From an uncultured Mucispirillum sp. (GTDB taxonomy: Bacteria; Chrysiogenota; Deferribacteres; Deferribacterales; Mucispirillaceae): 10,931 bases of DNA. The stretch spans positions 1 through 10,931 of the forward strand of contig CALADT010000293.1 in NCBI GenBank assembly GCA_937890655.1, read 5' to 3'. A model generated the notes under the pieces. The model saw only the letters and a program-made list of their open reading frames with translations, made no database searches and was not told where the DNA came from. Positions 6,991 through 10,931 of this stretch are shown here, in pieces. The translations under genes were made by a program, and so were the position numbers. Every line of letters begins with the position of its first letter. Positions within the stretch are counted from its first letter, which is position 1.

Positions 6991-9147
6991 ATGCGTTTAT
7001 TTATTATAATTTTTATGTTATTTATGCCTTTATTATCGTATGCTAAAGTGGAAACTATTACAAAAACAGAAAAAGTTTTAGTTCCAGCTAATCAGTCTGT
7101 GGAGCAGGTAAAACAATATACCAGTGAAAGGCTTGCAAGGGAAGCAGCAGAAGAAGCAGGTGTTGCAATTTATGCAAGCACAAAATTAGTAGACGGTAAA
7201 ATAACTAAAGATGAAATAAAAACACAAACAAGTGCCATTGCAAAAAAAGAAACAAAACTTATTTCTCAAGAAACAATAAAAGGTCAAACTTATATAACAG
7301 TTAGTGTTACAGCAACAGTTGATTCAAAGGAGTTAGATGCTTTTTTAAGACAGCTTATGCAAAACGAAGCATTGAAAAAAGAGCTAGAAGAAGAACGTAA
7401 AGAACGGCTTGCCATAGAAAAAAAGTTAGAGAAAGCAACAAAAGAAGAATATAATAAAACATTAAGCAAACAGGCAGAAGCAATAGCAAAAACACAAGCA
7501 GCACGACAAAAACAGCTAGAAAAAGAAGCAGCTTATGCAAGACAGCAGTTTATGGAAACACAACGCAGGCAAAAACAGGAAGAATTAAAGGCTATTGAAG
7601 AATTAGAAAAAATTAAAAAAGAATATTTAGCTCAAGATACAGCATACCAAAAACAAATAGCTTTGGAAAAAGATGCAGAAGTAAAAGCAGAAATGGAGCA
7701 TAAAGCATTACTTGCAGAAATGGCACAAAATGCACTTATAAATGATAAAACTTTTGATACTACCCGTGGTGGCGATACTATTGAAATGATAGTAGCAGAC
7801 GCAGCGGCTGTTCGTATGAAATATGCTGCTTTGAAAAACGAATATAATACTATTATACAAGCAAATAATAATAGATTAAAAGAGTTACATGAAAAACAAT
7901 TAGATGTAATAAAAGCACAGGAGTTTAAAGAAGAAAAACCAAAAAAAGGTGATTGGGAATCTGGTGATGAGTTCGTAGCAAGAGAACAGGCATATAAAAA
8001 ACGTAAACAAGATTTTGAAGATAACAAAAAGAAACAAATAGAAAAATTAATTCAAACATATAACAATAAAGTAGTGGCAAATACAAGGCAGAACCAAACA
8101 TCATTACTTAATGCTGCTACACCTTTTTATAAAAGGCTTAAAAGATACAGTATAGGTAGTTATTCTTCATCAGAAACAACAAAAAGTGTTATTTCTTTTG
8201 GAGAACGGGATGTGGATAATGCAAGGCTGCCTATAACTATTGCATATAAAAGAAAAAAATATCATTTTACATATCAGTTTAAAAATGTGCAAGAATTTCG
8301 TTCTATGTATGAAACACGTAGTAGTTTTATAGCTGTCCCTATATTTGCTGTGGAGCCAAAAGGGGAAACAGGTGCTAAAGAATATTTAAAAGGTTTTGAA
8401 GTTATCCATTTAGGTAACAGTAAAAAACAATTTTTCAGTGTGGATGTAAATAATGATATTTTCCCAGAAATATTAGAATATGAAGATTTAAGAGATGAAT
8501 TAAACGGCACAAAAGCAAAAAGAGAAAAGGAAAGGCTTGAAAAAGAAAGAATAGAAAAAAAGAAAAAACTTGCAGAAGAAAAAAGGTTAAGAGAGCAAGA
8601 AGAAGCATTAAAAAACGCTGCTAAAGAGAATACATCAGATATTAATGTTTATAGAAACTCATATAGAACAGGTTATAATTTATATGGCTTTGGGCTTGGT
8701 GGAAGTTTTGATTTAGATTCTTTTATTGGCGATTTTACCACACAATACCATTACCGTTTTAACAGGTGGATAGGTATATACACTAATTTAGGTGTAATGG
8801 TTAGTGTAAACGGTTTAAGTGATAGCCAGTCAAATAGCTATAATGATGACAATTATTATGGTTCATCATATTACCCATACTATGACAATTCATATTCTAG
8901 TAGGGAAGTGGATAGTAGCGTATTTTTTGGTTTAGGGCTTGATTTTTACTTAACTGATAGTTTATTGGTTTTTGGAGATGTAAGTGCAGGTTATTTTTAT
9001 GACAGTTATAGTGATAATAGCTTTGGTGCCATTATAAAAGGTGGAGTAGCTTTACAGTCTAAAAATATGCGTCCTATTGGGTTTAAATTAAGTGTATATG
9101 TGGAAAAAATAATATCAAATACCATAAGTGGTAAAATTCATTTTTAA
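6991..9147 (+). CDS. exported coiled-coil protein with FlgT/LPP20-like N-terminus and beta-barrel-like C-terminus
   Basis: The 718-residue product starts at an ATG with GGGG at 6983-6986. A signal peptide (1-18, LLSYA before K19) directs export. Residues about 25-112 show the pattern of FlgT/LPP20-type periplasmic domains: an Ala/Arg-rich helix (REAAEEAGVAIYAST), then GKITKDEIKTQTSAI, then a GQTYITVSVTATVD strand. Residues about 125-245 and 280-370 are Lys/Glu/Gln-rich and predicted coiled coil. They include DWESGDEFVAREQAYKKR (321-338), a motif type I associate with uncharacterised envelope proteins. A globular beta-rich part (about 395-500) and a second charged helix (505-547) follow. Residues 560-718 alternate hydrophobic and polar strands with Gly and aromatics (VFFGLGLDFYL, LLVFGDVSAGYFY) and end in Phe, as in small outer-membrane barrels. 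It is probably anchored in the outer membrane with a long periplasmic arm. No named family is recognised over the whole length. Confidence 0.8.
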   Translation: MRLFIIIFMLFMPLLSYAKVETITKTEKVLVPANQSVEQVKQYTSERLAREAAEEAGVAIYASTKLVDGKITKDEIKTQTSAIAKKETKLISQETIKGQTYITVSVTATVDSKELDAFLRQLMQNEALKKELEEERKERLAIEKKLEKATKEEYNKTLSKQAEAIAKTQAARQKQLEKEAAYARQQFMETQRRQKQEELKAIEELEKIKKEYLAQDTAYQKQIALEKDAEVKAEMEHKALLAEMAQNALINDKTFDTTRGGDTIEMIVADAAAVRMKYAALKNEYNTIIQANNNRLKELHEKQLDVIKAQEFKEEKPKKGDWESGDEFVAREQAYKKRKQDFEDNKKKQIEKLIQTYNNKVVANTRQNQTSLLNAATPFYKRLKRYSIGSYSSSETTKSVISFGERDVDNARLPITIAYKRKKYHFTYQFKNVQEFRSMYETRSSFIAVPIFAVEPKGETGAKEYLKGFEVIHLGNSKKQFFSVDVNNDIFPEILEYEDLRDELNGTKAKREKERLEKERIEKKKKLAEEKRLREQEEALKNAAKENTSDINVYRNSYRTGYNLYGFGLGGSFDLDSFIGDFTTQYHYRFNRWIGIYTNLGVMVSVNGLSDSQSNSYNDDNYYGSSYYPYYDNSYSSREVDSSVFFGLGLDFYLTDSLLVFGDVSAGYFYDSYSDNSFGAIIKGGVALQSKNMRPIGFKLSVYVEKIISNTISGKIHF

Positions 9148-9201
9148 AATATGATTTTTAAATTTAGAGTTTTTAGAAAAGTTAATAGAATAAATAAAAA
9201 A

Positions 9202-9771
9202 TTAATTAGCGTTAAGCTGTTCAAATTCGGCGATTAATTCATCAGATGGAGCAAGCAGTACCCGTTCAATATACGGGTACTTACCTTTAACACTTGTATA
9301 GATTTCTTTTAAATCATCACTGTTTAAAATATCTTGTAACTGTGATTTGTAAACACTTGCAAAAGTGTTGTGGCTTAAATCTTCAGCTATAAAACGCTGG
9401 CATACTTCGTTACAAGCCTGCAATACTTTTTCTGCTGCTTTTTTCCTTTCTTTTTCGTGTTTACCAATGTTACCTTCTTCAGGTTTTACATTTGCTATTG
9501 AGTTATAATCATTAATAGCAGTGTTTAGTAAAACTTGCATATCGTTATTAATTGATAATTCTTGTAATTTTTTAAACTGGTCTAAAAGCATATTGTGGTC
9601 ATGCTTTAATTGAGTTAACCTATCGTTTGTTTCATTAACCTGTTGTTTTAAACGCATAATCTCATCTAGGTTGCCATTACCATTTTCATGAGATTTTTTA
9701 ACAGAAAACAGGGCAAACACACTAACTAAACTCGCAACTAAAGCAAGAAAAATAGATACGAATGTTGCCAT
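9202..9771 (-). CDS. membrane-anchored coiled-coil protein of unknown function, sigma-54 controlled
   Basis: The 189-residue product has one N-terminal hydrophobic segment (about 3-24) with no lipobox, followed by KKSHENGNGN and a heptad-rich helix (about 34-75, NLDEIMRLKQQVNETNDRL). A mostly helical, charged C-terminal part (80-189) has two cysteines, C119 and C123 (ACNEVC). The segment most likely acts as an uncleaved anchor in the inner membrane; which side the soluble part faces is not clear. The ATG at 9771 is well supported by a perfect AAGGAGG (minus strand, 9778-9784). It is a single-gene unit: a sigma-54 promoter lies 46-61 bases upstream and the gene runs convergently into the 718-residue protein gene, 54 bases away. 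I do not recognise the family. Confidence 0.78.
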   Translation of the reverse strand: MATFVSIFLALVASLVSVFALFSVKKSHENGNGNLDEIMRLKQQVNETNDRLTQLKHDHNMLLDQFKKLQELSINNDMQVLLNTAINDYNSIANVKPEEGNIGKHEKERKKAAEKVLQACNEVCQRFIAEDLSHNTFASVYKSQLQDILNSDDLKEIYTSVKGKYPYIERVLLAPSDELIAEFEQLNAN

Positions 9772-9816
9772 TATTTGCCTCCTTATAATAACATTTTTAC
9801 CTTACAACCTATAATA

Positions 9817-9832
9817 AGCAATAATTGTGCCA
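9817..9832 (-). promoter_or_regulatory. sigma-54 (-24/-12) promoter
   Basis: The minus strand reads TTTTTGGCACAATTATTGCT: TGGCAC (9827-9832), five bases, TTGCT (9817-9821). This matches the RpoN consensus YTGGCAC-N5-TTGCW at every key base, including the GG and GC set 12 bases apart. Transcription should start near 9806, giving a leader of about 35 bases into the strong Shine-Dalgarno at 9778-9784. The required enhancer-binding activator is not encoded in the window. Confidence 0.85.
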
Positions 9833-9919
9833 AAAATAATATAATAGATAATAAATAGTGTAACTTATTATAACATTTAAGAGAATAGTATAAATAATAG
9901 GTGCATATAGCAGCTATTA

Positions 9920-10594
9920 TTAACTGTTTATTATAGAGTGGACTTTTTCAATAATTCCAATCATTCTTTTAAAAGATTTCAGGTCATTATTATGTAATGT
10001 TCTTGTAGCTTTAATAGCAGCAGTGCTACGGCTTTTTAACTTTATTTCTTTTGCATTTGCAATTTCTTTTATAATATCCATATCTGAATAAATAACCGTT
10101 TGGTTAGCGTATAAGAACGTGTTGCAGTCTTCTTTAGTTGTAAATATAAACGGTTTATCATCATAAGTCATAGTAAATTCTCTAATATTTTTACACATAT
10201 CTAATATATGAATGCCATTTTCATCTCTTTTTGGTATTGCAGCTTCAACTGTAATATATATAGAGCCTTTATTAAGCTGGTTTGTCATTATATTTGCACC
10301 AAGATGCACGCCATTATCAATAGAAGCATAATGTGGTGTTTCAAATCTTTCTTTTTGTCTATTGCAATCAATAATTAATTGTTCGTTGCCTAAATCATAT
10401 AAATTTTTTTCAGTATTATAATAATCAGAGTGTTCTATAAGTTTACAATTTTGAGTTTTTAAATATGCTGCAACTCTTTCTACTTTTTCATCAAAATTTT
10501 TACTACTTTTTGAAAATAATGTAATATCCATAAAACTACAACTACTACATAACATACTTATAGCTAGTATAAATAATAAGATTTTTTTATAAAT
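9920..10594 (-). CDS. putative lipoprotein of unknown function, probable ATT start
   Basis: The first ATG in frame is at 10555, giving 211 residues. The frame stays open upstream, and the codons from an ATT at 10594 encode a typical lipoprotein signal peptide, (M)YKKILLFILAISMLCSSC, with the ATG falling inside it. The extended protein has 224 residues. The lipobox would be C-S-S-C, imperfect because Cys replaces the usual Leu at -3. A Shine-Dalgarno AAGGGG (minus strand, 10598-10603) sits just before the ATT, only 3 bases away, which is tight; an in-frame TAA stops the frame six codons upstream of that ATT, and no ATG, GTG or TTG lies between. The mature part is mixed alpha/beta with several cysteines, including C25 of the 211-residue form near NCKLIEHSDYY. 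The C-terminal half has LKSRSTAAIKATRTLHNNDLKSF. The family is not recognised. If the ATT is not used, expression from 10555 would leave a cytoplasmic, signal-less protein. Confidence 0.65.
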   Translation of the reverse strand: MYKKILLFILAISMLCSSCSFMDITLFSKSSKNFDEKVERVAAYLKTQNCKLIEHSDYYNTEKNLYDLGNEQLIIDCNRQKERFETPHYASIDNGVHLGANIMTNQLNKGSIYITVEAAIPKRDENGIHILDMCKNIREFTMTYDDKPFIFTTKEDCNTFLYANQTVIYSDMDIIKEIANAKEIKLKSRSTAAIKATRTLHNNDLKSFKRMIGIIEKVHSIINS

Positions 10595-10622
10595 GAACCC
10601 CTTATAATAATTTTATACTGCC

Positions 10623-10648
10623 ATTATACATGGGGGGGGGAATTGCAA
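10623..10648 (-). promoter_or_regulatory. candidate phase-variable promoter with poly-G/C spacer
   Basis: On the minus strand a -35-like TTGCAA (10643-10648, 4/6) and a perfect TATAAT (10623-10628) flank a 14-base spacer that contains nine C's. The expected spacer is 16-18 bases, so the present repeat number would predict weak transcription, and gain of two to four units would restore it. The predicted start, near 10616, lies about 20 bases before the ATT and includes the AAGGGG. Confidence 0.45.
10632..10640 (+). repeat. homopolymer of nine G
   Basis: An unbroken G9 tract in otherwise very AT-rich intergenic DNA. Tracts of this length slip during replication in many bacteria, so copy number may vary between cells or between reads. 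Confidence 0.9.
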
Positions 10649-10657
10649 TAAAAAAGT

Positions 10658-10679
10658 TAAAATAATTAAAATTATTTTA
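10658..10679. repeat. perfect inverted repeat, 10-bp AT-only arms
   Basis: TAAAATAATT (10658-10667), AA, AATTATTTTA (10670-10679). It lies about 10 bases upstream of the -35-like element of the lipoprotein gene, so it could be an operator or an UP-like AT element. It contains only A and T, so chance cannot be excluded. Confidence 0.4.
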
Positions 10680-10813
10680 GTAGTGAATAAGTGTATGCTT
10701 TTTATAGTTATTAAATTAATAATAAATTTAGCTGATATTATACGAAATAATAGTTTAGGTAGTTTATTTTAATTAAAAAACGAATATATGAAATATTGAA
10801 GTAAAATAAAAAG

Positions 10814-10860
10814 CGTGCCCATGAGGATTCGAACCTCAGACCCACGGCTTAGAAGGCGAT
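10814..10860 (-). pseudogene. 3' half of tRNA-Arg(UCU), probable integration-site remnant
   Basis: The minus strand gives the anticodon loop CTTCTAA (anticodon TCT, 10853-10851), 3' anticodon stem GCCGT, variable loop GGGTC, T arm TGAGG-TTCGAAT-CCTCA, 3' acceptor strand TGGGCAC, discriminator G, then a T-rich run with no encoded CCA. The 5' half is missing: the expected GTGCCCA acceptor strand and D arm do not occur between 10861 and 10931, and the 5' anticodon stem reads ATCGC, which leaves a C-C mismatch. The intact identity starts at about GCCTTCTAAGCC. Such a 3'-half duplicate is the usual leftover where a tyrosine-recombinase element has integrated in a tRNA gene. Confidence 0.75.
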
Positions 10861-10931
10861 GTCCCTATAGGCTATACTTCTTATACCTTGATTATAATAT
10901 AATATGTTGGGTAATCTGTTATGGAAAAATC

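Noticed and set aside
7355..8510. three minus-strand ORFs of 61, 131 and 78 codons
   Set aside because: They are antisense to the Lys/Glu/Ala-rich coiled-coil coding region, where such codon bias leaves the reverse frames open; their Ser/Leu/Phe-rich content is the expected artefact.
9898..9916. ATAGCAGCTAT palindrome as a terminator for the 9920-10594 gene
   Set aside because: A one-base loop and short arms cannot form a stable hairpin, and no T run follows.
10814..10900. complete functional tRNA-Arg
   Set aside because: The bases that would form the 5' acceptor strand and D arm do not pair with TGGGCAC or form a D stem, and the anticodon stem has a C-C mismatch.
1..10931. a new multi-gene defence or mobile system
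   Set aside because: No nuclease, helicase, reverse transcriptase, toxin-antitoxin pair, integrase or transposase signature is visible. The genes are metabolic (nrdBA, nitroreductase, ClsC-like) or envelope types with separate promoters.

Overview
The window is very AT-rich and reads as chromosome of a Gram-negative (diderm) bacterium. The evidence for that is lipoprotein signal peptides, a protein ending in what looks like an outer-membrane beta-barrel, and a textbook sigma-54 promoter. AT-rich members of Deferribacterota or Campylobacterota would fit, but nothing here fixes the taxon. No transposase, CRISPR array or phage structural gene is visible.

Left part (1-3060): the 3' end of an NfsB-type nitroreductase gene (+ strand) with a hairpin terminator, then an AT-rich intergenic stretch. 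On the minus strand follow a ClsC-like cardiolipin synthase/phospholipase D gene with its own sigma-70-type promoter and, 33 bases downstream of it, a small lipoprotein gene of unknown function.

Centre (3086-6860): a minus-strand nrdB-nrdA operon for an oxygen-dependent class Ia ribonucleotide reductase. It is preceded by a clear cobalamin (B12) riboswitch, an elaborate expression platform with a 16-bp helix, and a good promoter. The expected logic is that ample B12 shuts down this B12-independent enzyme, presumably because a B12-dependent class II reductase exists elsewhere. NrdB has one unusual metal-ligand spacing (E227 to H231).

Right part (6927-10931): three envelope-type genes I cannot assign to named families. 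A 718-residue exported protein has a FlgT/LPP20-like N-terminal region, long charged coiled coils and a barrel-like C-terminus. A 189-residue membrane-anchored coiled-coil protein lies behind a near-perfect sigma-54 promoter. A putative lipoprotein has a signal peptide that lies upstream of its first ATG and seems to need an ATT start; its promoter region carries a run of nine G/C pairs between the -35-like and -10 elements, so its expression may be phase-variable.

The window ends with the 3' half of a tRNA-Arg(UCU) gene lacking its 5' half, the typical scar of an element integrated at a tRNA. By orientation the element would lie to the right, outside the window.
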